DNA of 64,000 nt, taken from Allodiplogaster sudhausi (Eukaryota; Nematoda; Chromadorea; Rhabditida; Diplogasteridae). How positions within the stretch are numbered: the stretch's first letter is position 1; each line of letters opens with the position of its first letter. The translations under genes were made by a program, and so were the position numbers. Below are positions 11,561 through 24,456 of this stretch, one piece after another. The stretch is taken from positions 590,001-654,000 of the forward strand of contig CALZFC010000113.1 of assembly GCA_945643635.1 (NCBI GenBank). The letters are read 5' to 3'. The notes beneath the pieces were generated by a model that saw only the letters and a list, made by a program, of their open reading frames with translations, had not been told where the DNA came from and did not search any database.

Positions 11561-11699
11561 TATAAATCTACCTCTCATTCTTTCTCTCTCTCCTCAATGA
11601 TGATGCAGTGGGCAGGCAGAGCTCGGCATGAATAAATGATTGCGAGAATGAATGTCTGCTTGGCTAGGTCTGCATTTATCTTCTCTCGTTTTGTTCTCT

Positions 11700-11744
<45 letters not shown>

Positions 11745-12690
11745 TCGTTCTCTCTCTCATTCCTTCATACTTTCCCAGAAGAATTTCAGAGAAGAAGGGA
11801 AAGATGAAAAGAGCGAAGCTAATGAAGAGACGAAATAAAAGGGAGATAGAAAGGAAGTGAGAGAAAGAAGAGATTCGCCTGCAGAGAAACTCCTACGACT
11901 CCGCGCCAGTTGCATTTCCCATGCCACGCAGCCACTTCCATATTCCAGCGCTCGATCTGTATCTCTCCGTCCCTGACTAGCTCTCTCTCGCTCCGTCTCT
12001 CTCTCTCTCTCTCTTTGGCTATCTCTCTCTCTCTCTCTCTCTCTCTCGCTATCTCGCTTGCTCTCTGCCGTTGACTCTCTTTCCTTTCGCTGTATCTCCC
12101 TCTCTCCTATTTCCTCTTATGTTATTCTGTCCCTTCTCCTTCTCTCCCAGTCAGTTCCACATCCCTGAGGCATCTAGTCAGCCCCAACAATCCCACCCCC
12201 GCCACCCCCTCACTGCCTTGGATGGCTGCCTCTTTTCTTTCCTCTCCTCGTATAAATTAGATTCCTCTAGACGTCTGCCCTCGTGGAGCACAAATGTATG
12301 CACAGTTTGCCAAGGCCAGCTACACATTGCGAAGCACTATACTTAACGGTCTGATGTGTAATTACGAAGCAATCGAACTGATATATTTTAAGGGCGGAGA
12401 AATGCAAATGAGCAGCGGCATCTTTTTAGTGGTTTGATCTAGCGGGAGCTTGCGCAGAAATTTGCATTTGCTTGGATTCCTACGCGACATTCTCGAATTT
12501 ACGTGCGTATGCAGTATTTGGATGATGTGTGATGCCAGTTTATCGTTACATTTTGCCACGTGACCTGTGTTTTTATGTTGTTTCGTGCATCTTTTTCCTC
12601 GCTTATCTTTAATTAAAAATGTTAAATATATCAGTTTTAAGAAGTAAATTCCTTCCCTCCACGCTGCTATCTGGCTTTTCGTCCTCTCAG
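6978..12690. other. Microsatellite-rich region, no supported gene
   Basis: About 5.7 kb dominated by CT or GA tracts (for example about 7380-7402, 9356-9400, 10018-10092 GA, 10555-10590, 10760-10792 GA, 11706-11750, 11998-12050). Frames of 60-190 codons here translate mainly to Ser/Leu or Arg/Glu repeats. I found no spliced model, RNA gene or recognisable domain. The 5' end of the MAPK phosphatase transcript may lie in the last part. Confidence 0.6.
11493..11558. repeat. (AT)n microsatellite, about 33 units
   Basis: Uninterrupted alternating AT of about 66 bp. It is the only long AT dinucleotide run in a window otherwise dominated by CT/GA repeats. Confidence 0.95.
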
Positions 12691-14690
12691 ATGGTGTCCA
12701 ATCCATGCTCATCCCACGAGCCATTCGAAGCTACGATTGACGCCTCCAGTCTAGCCCGCTTATCCGGTATCTCTATCAAGTATACTTTTACATTTATTAT
12801 ATATATATTTGAAACTACGGTAGTTTCTTTTGACGATGTTAATGGTGTCTGAATTGAGGAGATGACTCTTCTCCTTTGTGTGTGATCGACTGCCGAGCCG
12901 AGGGAATCGCTTTGAAGCGTGCAACGCGGTATGGCTTTCACTCTTTGGAAGAGAAGTCCCCTTCTTTCTCTAAGTGGTTGGAAGTGTTTCTCTTGCAGTG
13001 TTCGCCTGCCCCATGTCATCCTCCGTCGTCTCCAATCCGGGTCGATCTCCATGGCGAGTGTTTGCCCGCAACTCTCCGAGCCGGCTGTTCAGGTCTCTTT
13101 CCATTTTGCCATTTATTTTTTAATTTTAAATCTCAATATAAACGAATCATATAGGGCTTATTTGAGTAATGTTCTAACCTTTGTTTGGTTCTTCATCTAT
13201 CAGTATCATTGTAAAATTTTTACTTGAAGGTGGTAATATTGCCAGAAGAGGCGGACGGTTCTGGCCAAATGTCGCAGACCATCCGCAATTCGCTTCGCAA
13301 TTCCGGCTTATCTCTCCATGTTTTCATCGGTGAGTATCTAAAGGGACGGAAGGTAATAACCGTTAAGTGTTGATTCAAAACTACAGCTTGAAGCTGATTT
13401 GACTTTAGCACGTATTGCTTGTACTGCAGGGAGCGTGGAGGAGGCGGTGGCCAAGTTTCCTCAGCTCCGCGCGTCTTCTCCCGCCGCGGTCCACTCGACT
13501 GTGTCGCCCACTGCCGTGGAGGGCGACGTCAGCTGGATGAATCTCAAGTTGGTTCCATTCTTGTGCGAGTAATGGATGTTATAGAAACAGTGAACTAACA
13601 AGTAAGTCAGTGCAAATGCTTCTTCCCTTTGCAGAGCTCTCCGAATCGAGCCAGATTCCCAAGGGGGAGGCCGGCCTCGCGAGAAGCAGAAACAAATCTT
13701 TCCCGTACAGATTCTCCCCCATCTTTTCCTCGGAAATGCTGAGACCGCCGGCAACAGAGACTTCCTAAAACGGTTCTCTTTTTTCTGCCTCCCTCATTAG
13801 TGATATTATTGATTGCCTTATCAATAATCTGCCTTCCTTGTCAGTCTGGGAGTCACTCACATTGTGAACGTGACCTCGAACCTTCCCAATGCATTCGAAT
13901 CCGATGCAAACTTTCGGTATCTGCGCATATCTGTCGATGACAACTGCAGCCATAACTTGAGCCAGCACTTTCCTGGTTTGACCATTGCTATCTGTCTCTT
14001 ATCACACAAATGAGAATATAGAATAGAACTGGAAACTAAAAAGGTCTCTTCTCAGAAGCAATCGCTTTTATCTCGTCGGCTGCGGACTCTGGCGGGATCT
14101 GTCTAGTCCACTGCCTGGCCGGCATTTCTCGTTCCGTTACCATTTGCATTGCCTACCTCATGGCAATCAATCGGTTAGAATGGATTACAGTGTGGATTAT
14201 AGTAACCCTTTTCATTTTCCCCTAAATGTGAATGCTAACTGAATATTTTAAATGTTTAGCTGGACACTGGAAGTGGCTTACGATGAAGTTCTCCGCTGCA
14301 ATGGAAGCATCGCCCCGAACTTCCACTTCATGGGCCAGTTATCCGAGTATGAACGACATCTCGGACTCACTTCGCAGTCGCAGGTACTGAAGTGTACTCT
14401 CCCCTTTCTTTCCTTCTTTATTCCTATCTCTTTTACAGACTCCACGCACGGCTTCCTCGATTTGCTTGCCGCCGCCGCCTCTCTCTCCCTCTTGTGGGGT
14501 CGAAGCAGCTGCCGGAGCTGCTCATCAAGTGCAAACTGTAAGAGAGATGAGAAAGAGAGAACGCTGTGAGTGGAGCCTTCCCTTGCAGCACCACTTCCCT
14601 CCCTCGGCGTGTCTCACTCCTCCGCCTACCTCATGTTCTGCATCTCCTCATTCAAACTCGTCACATTCAGCAAAAAGCTTCGCTGACTAA
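12691..14690 (+). CDS. Dual-specificity MAP kinase phosphatase (DUSP6/7/9-like)
   Basis: Eleven exons: 12691-12766, 12859-12928, 12999-13092, 13230-13329, 13430-13547, 13635-13772, 13845-13975, 14056-14173, 14260-14383, 14439-14537, 14589-14690. The sum is 1170 nt (389 aa plus stop) and every phase agrees. Exons 2-5 encode a rhodanese/CH2 MAPK-docking domain ([17 protein letters not shown] with the basic RR characteristic of ERK-docking). Exons 6-9 encode the phosphatase: [11 protein letters not shown], the general-acid region [18 protein letters not shown], and the P-loop HCLAGISRS, fitting HCX5R with catalytic Cys and Arg. [11 protein letters not shown] and YERHLGL close the domain, as in DUSP6. 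Cytoplasmic MKPs of this type dephosphorylate ERK at Thr and Tyr. The C-terminal tail is Ser/Pro/His-rich without a clear motif. An AG splice acceptor touches the chosen ATG; an in-frame ATG at 12619 would need that acceptor to be unused. Confidence 0.93.
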
Positions 14691-15397
14691 GCTTTACGGT
14701 GAGAGCCTTCAATATTGAATATTGCTTAACTCTCATTAATTCTTTCTTTCCTTATCCCATTGCTCGATGCAGTACTTTCTAGAATCGTTTCTTATATTTA
14801 ACCACTAAATTCGATTTTAATTTCTTTGCAGGTTTCTGATTACTGGTGACTCGTGTGATGAATTCCTCTCAGGGTTCTTCCCTGCCACTTCCCTCCCTTC
14901 CTTTCAGGGTTCTGCCCTACCATTTCCCTCCTTTTCCTTCTTCCACCCTTTTATCTTCCCTTTCATCTCCTCATGCGAATTCTTTACTGTTTTGCCATCC
15001 CGAATGTGATAATTCAGTCATTCACAACGCGCTTTGAGATTTATTTTTAGTGTGAAGTGCAAAAATGGGTTCTTGACAATCAATACGAATTTTTGGGGAA
15101 ATTGTTCTCTATCAGATTTTTATTGTTTTTTATTTTTATTTTTATTATTAATGCCCTTCGCAACTATTAACTTTCTTTCGTTGGAGTTGCCTGCTTTCGC
15201 TGCATCTTAGGTTCTAGTTAGTTACAAGCTAGCATCCTTGTCATTTCAGTTCATTTATTTACGGTGCATATGTAAGCTTACATATGTATGGGTTATTGCT
15301 CTTGTTCATATATGGTGTATTATGCTTATTCTGTTTATTATTATTCATTATATTTCCCGAAAGACGCAAATATTGCTTGGCTTTTCTTATTAATACT
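14691..15397. other. Downstream AT-rich spacer
   Basis: About 700 bases containing the presumed 3' UTR of the phosphatase gene, T-rich tracts and a CATATGTAAGCTTACATATG palindrome near 15267-15287. No gene was seen. Confidence 0.5.
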
Positions 15398-15469
15398 AGC
15401 GTGCCTTCGGCACGCTACGGGCCTTCGGCCCGGTCAATGACCACCGGGGCTATCGCCCCGGTGGTCATT
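15398..15469. repeat. Cluster of three GC-rich perfect hairpins
   Basis: Stem-loops at 15398-15416 (8-bp stem, TTC loop), 15418-15432 (6-bp stem, TTC loop) and 15436-15469 (15-bp perfect stem, loop TATC). They are back to back in otherwise AT-rich DNA and lie exactly at the left border of the satellite array. The full cluster is not seen in the internal satellite units. Confidence 0.85.
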
Positions 15470-15479
15470 TCCCGATTTA

Positions 15480-18400
15480 AGAAAAAAATTAATTCACAAA
15501 CAAATTTTTCGTTAGTGAGCAAATACAGAGCAAAAAAGGGCCAAAAAACGGGGTAAAACTTTGGCCACGCCCACAGGAAAGACCCTCGGGCGGAATTCGC
15601 CCAATTTGTGTCCTATTAATCTTGAAGACATCCCTATCAGCCACTATTTTTTCCAGCTTCCCATCTTCTCCGAAACAAAAGATGCAAACGCTCAAAGTGG
15701 CCAACCCAGCCCTGCCTCGCGTCAAAAAGTTGAAAATTTGGCCGCCGGCGCCGACCGGAAAACCAAAACCCAAAAATCCCAAACCAATACCATATCGTAG
15801 CCCCAACATTCATTTACATCCCTAACAAAACCCCACTCGAAAATCTCACCCCCACCGCCCACCACACCGCTCCGCGCGACCCCAGTAAATAATCCACAAG
15901 CGTTTCTAAGTACATTCTCTAACTAGCGGAGCTATGGGGGACCTGGTTTCAGTATCTTTGCCCATTATCTCCCTTGGAGTGTGGACTATGTGCTAGCATA
16001 GGTTTTGTTTAATTTGGGGTCACACAAAAGCGCGCAAAAGGGTTTGCCCGCGCGCGGCTCCGAACCTGGGTCGTTAAGAAAATCTGCGTGCGATGAAAAT
16101 GCACCAAAAAGCCACAAAATAATTCATATCTCGAATATGCCTGAACGAATACAGAAGATCAACCTATCATTCGATAGCTAATTTTAGGCTCTATTCGAAT
16201 AAAAATATGCCCCAAAAAGTGTCAGTGATGGCTAAGGTCGAAAAAGTGGCCTGAACATTCTCGGACCAAAAGTAGATCAAAAACGTTGTTGTATGGAAAA
16301 TGTTTATATGAGACATTTGTTCGCCTTCTCGAGAGCTACAGAATCATATATGACATGTTGCCATAAGGCCAATCCCCGAGAAAAAACAGCCGCGGAAAGG
16401 GCCTCCCAAAAATTCGACATTTCACGGCCCCCTTAGGGTACTTTCCCGAAATCTCAGAAAAACGAGAGTAGGCTCATTTTAAAGCTCTCCAAAAACTAAA
16501 CAATATTCTGACTGTCCCGTCCCGCTCCGATCCTAAATCTTCGAGTATTGATTTTTCAAAGGTTCGGCCCTAACAAAATGGTTCGGCCTGTTTTTGCCTC
16601 GTATCTATCGATCTGGGTAGGCTAGGGAGCAGATCAATAGATCAGGAGATGCGCCTTGAAAAACTACATCATATATGTTCGAGAATCGAAAATCGTACAA
16701 ACAAAATTTTCGTTAGTGAGAAAAAACAGAGCAAAAAAGGGCCAAAAAACGGGGTAAAATTTTGGCCACGCCCACAGGAAAGACCCTCTGGTGGAATTCG
16801 TCCAATTTGTGTCCTATTAATCTTGAAGACATTCCCTATCAGCCACTATTTTTTCCAGCTTCCCATCTTCTCCGAAACAAAAGATACAAACGCTCAAAGT
16901 GGCCAACCCAGCGCAAGCGCGCGCCGAAAAGTTGCAACTTTGGCCGCTAGCGCCACCCCCAAACCCAAATCCCAAAAATCCCAAACCAATACCATATCGT
17001 AGCCCCAACATTCATTTACATCCCTAAAAAAACCCTACTCGAAAATCTCACCCCCACCGCCGACCACACCGCTCCGCGCGACCCCAGTAAATAATCCACA
17101 AGCGTTTCTAAGTACATTCTCTAACTAGCGGAGCTATGGGGGGACCTGGTTTCAGTATCGCCGCCCATTATCTCCCTTGGAGTCTTTTCTATGACCTAGC
17201 ATTGAATTTGCTTAATTTTAGCTCATATAAAAGCGCGCAAAAGGGTTTGACCACGCGCGACTCCGAACCTGGGTCGGTAGAATATCTGCGTGCGATGAAT
17301 TTGTACCAAAAAGCCACAAAATAATTCATATCTCGAATATGCCTGAACCAATAGCGACGATCAACCTATCATTCGATAGCTAATTTTAGGCTCTATTCGA
17401 ATAAAAATATGCCCCAAAAAGTGTCAGTGATAGCTAAGGTCGAAAAAGTGGCCTAAACCTTCTGACCCCAAAAGTAGATCAAAAACATCGAAATATCAAA
17501 ACCTTTTGTATGAGATATTTGTTCGCCTTCTCGAGAGCTACAGAATGATATATGACCCGTTGTCATAACGCCAATCCCCGAGAAAAAACAGCCGCGGAAA
17601 TGGCCTCCCAAAAATTCGACATTTCACGGCCCCCTCAGAGTACTTTCCCGGAATCCCAGCCAAACGGGAGTAAGCTCATTTCAAAGCTCTCCAAAAACTG
17701 AACAATATTATGAATGTCCCATCCCGCTCCAATCCCTAATCTCCGAGTATTGATTTTTCAAAAGTTCGCTCCTAACAAAATTGGTCGGCCTGTTTTTGCG
17801 TTGTATCTATCGATCTGGGAGGGCTACGGAGCAGATCAATAGATCAGAAGATGCGCCTTGAAAAACTACATCATATATATTCGAGAATCGAAAATCGTAC
17901 AAACAGAATTTTCGTTAGTGAGAAAAAACAGAGCAAAAAAGGGCCAAAAATCGGGGTAAAACTTTGGCCACGCCCACTTCAAAGACCCTCTGGCGGAATT
18001 CGCCCAATTTGTGTCCTATTAATCTTGAAGACATGCCCTATCAGCGACTATTTTTTTCAGCTTCCCATCTTCTCCGAAACAAAAGATGCAATCGCTCAAA
18101 GTGGCCAACCCAGCGCAAGCGCGCGCCAAAAAGGTGCAAATTTGGCCGCCGGCGCCGACTGGAAAACCAAAACCCAAAAATTCCAAACCAATACCAAAAC
18201 GTAGCCCCAATATTCATTTACCATCCTAAAAAACCCCACTCGAAAATCTCAACTCCCCCGCCCACCACGCCGCTCCGCGCAAACCCGGTGAATAATCATC
18301 AAGCGTTTCTAAGTATACTCTCTAACTAGCGGAGCTATGGGGGGACCTGGTTTCAGTATCTTTGCCCATTATCTCCCTTGGAGTGTGCGCTATGTCCTAG

Positions 18401-20735
18401 CATAGGTTTTGTTTGATTAGGGTTCACACAAAAGCGCGCAAAAGGGTTTGCCCGCGCGCGACTCCGAACCTGGGTCGTTAGAATATCTGCGTGCGATGAA
18501 AATGCACCAAAAAGCCACAAAATAATTCATATCTCGAATATGCCTGGATTAAATGAGAAGTATTACCCACCATTCGATAGCTAATTTTAGGCTCTATCTG
18601 AATAAAAATATGCCCCAAAAAGTGTCAGTGATAGCTAAGGTCGAAAAAGTGGCCTAAACATTCTGACCCCAAAAGTAGATCAAAAACATCGGAATATCAA
18701 AACCGTTTGTATGAGAAAGTTGTTCGCCTTCTCAAAAGCTACCGAATGATATATAACACGTTGCCATAATGCCAATTCCCGAGAAGAAACAGCCGCAGAA
18801 AGAGCCTCCCAAAAATTCGACATTTCACGGCCCCCTCAGGGCACCTTTTCCGAAACCCAGCAAAACAAGAGTAGGCTCATTTGAAAGCCCTCGTAAAACT
18901 GTTCAATATTCTGAATGTCCCGTCCCGCTGCACTCTCTATTCTCCGAGTATTGATTTTTCAAAAGTTCGCTCCTAACAAAATGTGTTCGCTACATTATCG
19001 ATCGCTGTCGGAAAACTATTGCCCTGAGGAGGGAGGAAACCATGTCAGATGGTGTATTTCGAGGAGGGCTTTCGAATAAAGACAAAAAATCGACATGTTT
19101 CATATAGCGTTTTCGAGATAGTGAGCAAATACAGAGCAAAAAAGGGCCAAAAAAGGGGGTCAAATTTTGGCCACGCCCCCTGGCCACCCCTGAGGCACTA
19201 TCAACAAACCAACCAGGAATCTTAATAATTAAGAGATGGGCTATCGACTCATATTTTTTTCATTCACCAACTCCTCTCCGTTCAAAAGATGCAAACGCTC
19301 AAAGTGGCCAACCCAGCGCAAGCGCGCGCCGAAAAGTTGAAACTTTGGCCGCTTGCGTCACCCCCAAAACCAAAACCCAAAAATCCCAAACCAATACCAA
19401 AACGTAGCCCAAATATTCATTTTCCATCCTAAAAAAACCCCACTCGAAAATCTCAACTCCCCCGCCCACCACGCCGCTCCGCGCAACCCCCGGCAATAAT
19501 CATCAAGCGTTTCTAAGTATACTCTCTAACTAGCGGAGCTATGGGGGGACCTGCTTTCAGTATCTTTGCCCATTATCTCCCTTGGAGTGCGCGCTATGTC
19601 CTAGCATTAAGAACTTTGCATTAGGGGTAATAATAAAACGCGCAAAAGGGTTTGCCCGCGCGCGACTCCGAACCTGGGTCGTTAAGAAAATCTGCGTGCG
19701 ATGAAAATGCACCAAAAAGCCACAAAATAATTCATATCTCGAATATGCCTGAACAAATACAGAAGATCAACCTATCATTCGATAGCTAATTTTAGGCTCT
19801 ATTCGAATAAAAATATGCCCCAAAAAGTGTCAGTGATAGCTAAGGTCGAAAAAGTGGCCTAAACATTCTGACCCCAAAAGTAGATCAAAAATGTCGTTAT
19901 ATGAAAACGTTTTGTATGAGACATTTGTTCGCCTTCTCGAGAGCTACAGAATGATATATAACATGTAGGCATAATACCAATCCGCGAGAAAAAACAGCCA
20001 CGAAAATGGCCTCCCAAAAATTCGACATTTCACGGCCCCCTCAGGGTACTTTCCCGGAATCCCAGCCTAACGGGAGTAGGCTCATTCCAAAGCTCTCCTA
20101 AAACTGATCAATATTCTGAATGTCCCGTCCCGCTCCAATCCCGATTCTCCGAGTATTGATTTTTCAAATGTTCGCCCCTAACAAAATGGGTCCGCCTGTT
20201 TTTGCCTCGTATCTATCGATCTTGGTGGGCTATGGAGCAGATCAATAGATCAGAAGATGCGCCTTGAAAAACTACATCATATATGTTCGCAATTCGAAAA
20301 ACGTACCTACAGAATTTTCGATAGTGAGAAAAAACAGAGCAAAAAAGGGCCAAAAAAGGGGGTCAAAATTTGGCCACGCCCCCTGGCCGCCCCTAAGGCA
20401 CTATCACCAAACCAACCAGGAATCTTAATAATTAAGACATGGACTATCGACTCATATTTTTTTCATTCCCCAATTCCTCTCCGTTCAAAAGATGCAAACG
20501 CTCAAAGTGGCCAACCCAGCGTAAGCGCGCGCCGAAATGTTGCAACTTTGACCGCTGGCGCCACCACCAAACCCAAAACGCAAAAATCCTAAACCAATAC
20601 CAAAACGTAGCCCAAATATTCATTTTCCATTCTAAAAAAACCCCACCCCAAAATCTCACTCCCACCGCCCACCACGCCGCTCCGCGCAACCCCCGTAAAT
20701 AAACCACAAGCGTTTCTAAGTATATACTCTAATTA
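15480..20735. repeat. Tandem satellite, period about 1.2 kb, about 4.4 units
   Basis: The landmark CTCAAAGTGGCCAACCCAG occurs near 15691, 16893, 18095, 19298 and 20501, giving periods of 1202, 1202, 1203 and 1203. A second landmark (AAGCGTTTCTAAGTA) recurs at about 15899, 17100, 18301, 19504 and 20709. The array begins inside a unit (about 0.42 kb present before the first second-landmark) and ends shortly after the last one. Units differ by scattered substitutions. The last two resemble each other in the 'CCCCTGGCC..CC' variant downstream of the GGGCCAAAAAA motif, showing sub-families. Frames of 60-120 codons recur in each unit but shift and show no domain, so I treat the unit as non-coding. 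Confidence 0.92.
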
Positions 20736-21778
20736 GCAAACTAAGTATTAACGCAGTTTAATTGTTGGCTTTTGTTCAGCTAACGCCCACAGTTTTACTG
20801 TATCTTTCATATTATTCTTTCTCATCCGTTTGTAATGTACAATGAATGACATATATTGTTTGTATTTGTTTGTTGTTTTTCATAGAAGAGTTGCGATACA
20901 TCCGAGGTTCTCTCATTACGTTCCCTCCGAAGACGAAACCTTGCCCCTATTTCGCTTTCATCAATTCATATTTCATATTCTTTCTTATTTACTGCCATCC
21001 AATGGGTTTCCCGTTGGTTTTATTATCAGATTCAGGTTTGTCTAGTATGCCTTTACCATATTTCATCATAATTCCTTAGTTTTATATGGATGCTTCAGAC
21101 AGAAACAGATTGTTTTATTAGCTGTAACCTTTGAAATCAATCTTAGATTTGCCTCCACTTCCTCGAGTGATCCCATGTAAACAATGCGAGTTCTCGAAAT
21201 GAGACTTTCTCTCTTTCTCTGTCACCTCGAACATGCTCTCTCGCCGCTCCATGATGAGACATGAAATGTCGAACTGAGTCAGCTGCAATCATTACTCTCC
21301 TTCCTCTGACAACTCTGCTTTCGTTATCCAGCCATCTCGTCTCTTTGCTTCCTTTCATATTACCTTTGACATAGAAGATTGTGGATGTTTGATGTCAATT
21401 ACGAGAAGTTGCTATATTATTGCCAATCATATAAATTGATCGATTTGGCTATTTCCGGCACTTTGATAAGAATTTTAGTTAAATGTGCCGAGATGTTGAG
21501 ACACATTCCCGGAACATTCAACTTGATGCAGCGAATTCTGGGGCGTAATATAAAATAAAGAAAATAAAAATTAGAGGAAACAAATAGCTGAATGCCTGAT
21601 AACGGATAAGGTCTGTTTTGATTCGGATGGGGGGGGGGGGGGAATTGCCACATTTGGTTGTTTGCATTAGTCTCTCCTTTGACGGGAAGAGCAATTCCTC
21701 TTTGGCTATCCATCACCTATCTCTTTTCATCTATTGCTCTTTTCCCTCCTGTTCATTCTTTCTCTCCTTGTGTCCTAA

Positions 21779-21820
<42 letters not shown>

Positions 21821-21880
21821 CCTCTAGTTCCCTCGCTCTATCTCTCTTTCTCTTTCTTTCTCGCTTCCCTTTCTTTCTCT

Positions 21881-21935
<55 letters not shown>

Positions 21936-22564
21936 CTCCTTTCTCCCTCCTGACGAGCTTCATCAGCATACAGCAAGCTTGACTGCCGCTGCGATTCTCA
22001 TCAATGTCTTTCTTTCTCTCCGTCTCTCTGCTCTTGTCTACCTTTCTCCTCACTCTTCCATCATCCGTTTCTCTCTTCCCTCTTCCTCAGCTTCAGTCTC
22101 ACATCCACCCATCTCTTTCCTTCTAAGCCCTCCCTTGGCAGAAAGAGGTTTTCCTGCCAACCATTCTATCCTTTCTTGTCTGCGTCATTCTATGTCTCTC
22201 GTCTAATTGCCTCTCTCCTTTCCTCCAACCCCTCTTTCATCTTCCTCTGTCTTACTTCTCTCTTTCCCTCTCACCATCACCTCTCTCTCTCTCCCTCTCT
22301 CTCTCCCTCTTTCTCTCTCTCTCTCTCTCTCTTTCCTTCTAGTCCTCCCTCTTCTCTTCACTTTCTCCATTTCCTTCTATGGACGCGTTGCGGTTTGCGG
22401 AGCGGCTGTGCCTGCGGCAAAAGCGAAGAAAAGATGGCGAGAGTAGGCATGGCAGAGAAGAGAGGGAGAGAGAGGACAGTGGGAGAAGAGAGAGAGAGAG
22501 GAAACGAAGAATACATATATTTTGGGTGGAGCCAGTGACCATGCGATGGTGAGAGAGGGCAAGG

Positions 22565-22611
<47 letters not shown>

Positions 22612-22739
22612 AGGGAGAGGATGGCGAAAGAGCAGACCAACTGCGCACGAGTAGTGAGAATACGATGGCAAGCATGATAAGAGGATTGAGAGAGCGCAGA
22701 GAATGAGACGACAGGAGAGTGTGGGAGAAGAGAGTGAAA

Positions 22740-22778
<39 letters not shown>

Positions 22779-22869
22779 AGCTGGGTGAGGGAGCGCAGTC
22801 TCTGGCAGGCTGCTTCGGGGGGTGGGTGGTGGCCGAGCAAGCAAGGCAGTCTCGGCTCTTCCCTCAGGC
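20736..22869. other. Spacer and presumed ONECUT upstream region
   Basis: About 2.1 kb between satellite and ONECUT start codon. The left half is ordinary AT-rich DNA with no gene. From 21783 come long CT tracts (21783-21945, about 22280-22345) followed by GA tracts (about 22566-22620, 22746-22776), so the strand bias inverts just upstream of the coding start. A G13-14 run lies at about 21629-21642. The ONECUT promoter is expected here but no core element could be fixed. Confidence 0.45.
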
Positions 22870-24403
22870 ATGGAAACGTTGGATAGCGGCGGTGGCGGGC
22901 CGCTCGCTGGTCCCGACCCGCTTCTATCAGATTATGGCAGTGGACGATTGGTTACGGTAACCAAGAGAGGAGGATACGGTAGCTGTGGCAGCGAGAGTCC
23001 GAAGGACTACGACGGGGAGGGCAGCTATGTCGTGATGTCATCGTCAGGGGGGCATCATCTACATCACCAGCACTCTCTGCACCACTCGGCACACCATAAT
23101 CTGAGTCACTCCACATCCTCTCCGCATCCTCTTCATCAAAGACAGCGGAGCAGTCCAAACAGCGTCACCTTCCGGTTAGTACTTTTATTCTATTTTACTC
23201 GGGCTCTTCACTACTTTGAAGGTATGATCTCGCGCCTTGCCTCGTACACACAGAAAAAATATTCGTGATATTTCACGAAATTAGACACTAATATATTAGC
23301 ATGATTAGCAACACACTAATACTATTCGTAAAAGATGCAGGAAGAATTAGTGTGTATGAGAGTAAGTATTCGTGAAAAGACGCCGCTTCCAGGAGGATCC
23401 CAGAAACGCATGCATTTTTTGCTGTTTTTTTAATATTCTCGGACAATTTTCGATGTTAATTACCACTCTTTTTTGATATCTAATTAGCTTGCCTTGTGAC
23501 ACACCCTCTCCTTCATTCTCTCGCTCTTTCTCGCTCTCTCTCTCGCTCTATCTCGCTCTCTCTCTCTCACCTTTTATCCGGATTAAAATCGCACTTAATT
23601 TCGCAGCTTTCTCAAGAAAAAATTTGTTTCTATCGATTTCTCTCTCATTTCTCTCTCTCTCTCTCTCTATCTTTATCTCACTCTCTCTCTCCCACCATCC
23701 TACGGATTAAGTTAGCTAATTATCCTACTTTTGTGAACGGAATATTTCATTGCGTTTGGCATTTCAGTGACAAAACAACAGTGAAATATAATAAAATTCC
23801 AATAAAGTTCATAAAAGTCGATAATTTAGCTAACCTGTGATCCGTTGTGATGATGGACGTCGATGTCGTTGGCTGTACCTGGAGGCATACAGAGAGAGAG
23901 AGAGAGAGAAAGACATTTTGCTCCTGACCGGACCCGCACCACCCCCCAGCGCGCGCATTTTCACCCACGTTAGCCACTAGGCCACACACCCCCCCATGCA
24001 GCCTCCGGCATGGGATAACCTAGTGATAGGGGGAGGGGGAGTGGGTTGTTTGGGTGCTATCCTAGTTGGGGAGGGGGGGAGGAAAAAGAATTTTTTTTTC
24101 TAATTGACCCCAAATTGTGCACAGGGGGGTTTTAGGCCACGGGGAACACGAATATAATGTTAATTTTGTACTATTTTGTCATTTAACTATGTTTTCAAAC
24201 CTGTTAAACTCGAATATTTCGTTCTTTTCGAATCATCTCTATTCGTTAGTGCTTAATTGACACTATATAAGTGTGTCACCTTTCCTAGAACCGTTCTGTG
24301 CATGATTTGTGGTAGATTGAAAGAGGGAGAGAGGGGCTTCTCTCTCTATCTTGATCTCTTTCCGCCCTAAATTTACATCTCTCTCTATCTCTCTCTCTCT
24401 CTT

Positions 24404-24456
<53 letters not shown>

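Noticed and set aside
16649..18329. Recurring 62-121-codon frames in the satellite units
   Set aside because: They recur only because the unit repeats; their ends and frames vary between units and no domain is visible.
19640..19700. tRNA-like GAACCTGGGTCGTTA segment repeated in each satellite unit
   Set aside because: It only partly resembles a B-box complement; no cloverleaf or A-box could be built around it.
15480..20735. Possible CRISPR array or bacterial insertion suggested by regular repeats and terminator-like hairpins
   Set aside because: The period is 1.2 kb, there is no short repeat-spacer pattern or cas gene, and the surroundings are intron-containing animal DNA.
21618..22871. Many overlapping Ser/Leu- or Arg/Glu-rich open frames
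   Set aside because: They are translations of CT/GA tracts, which stay open in several frames on both strands and show no splice logic or domain.
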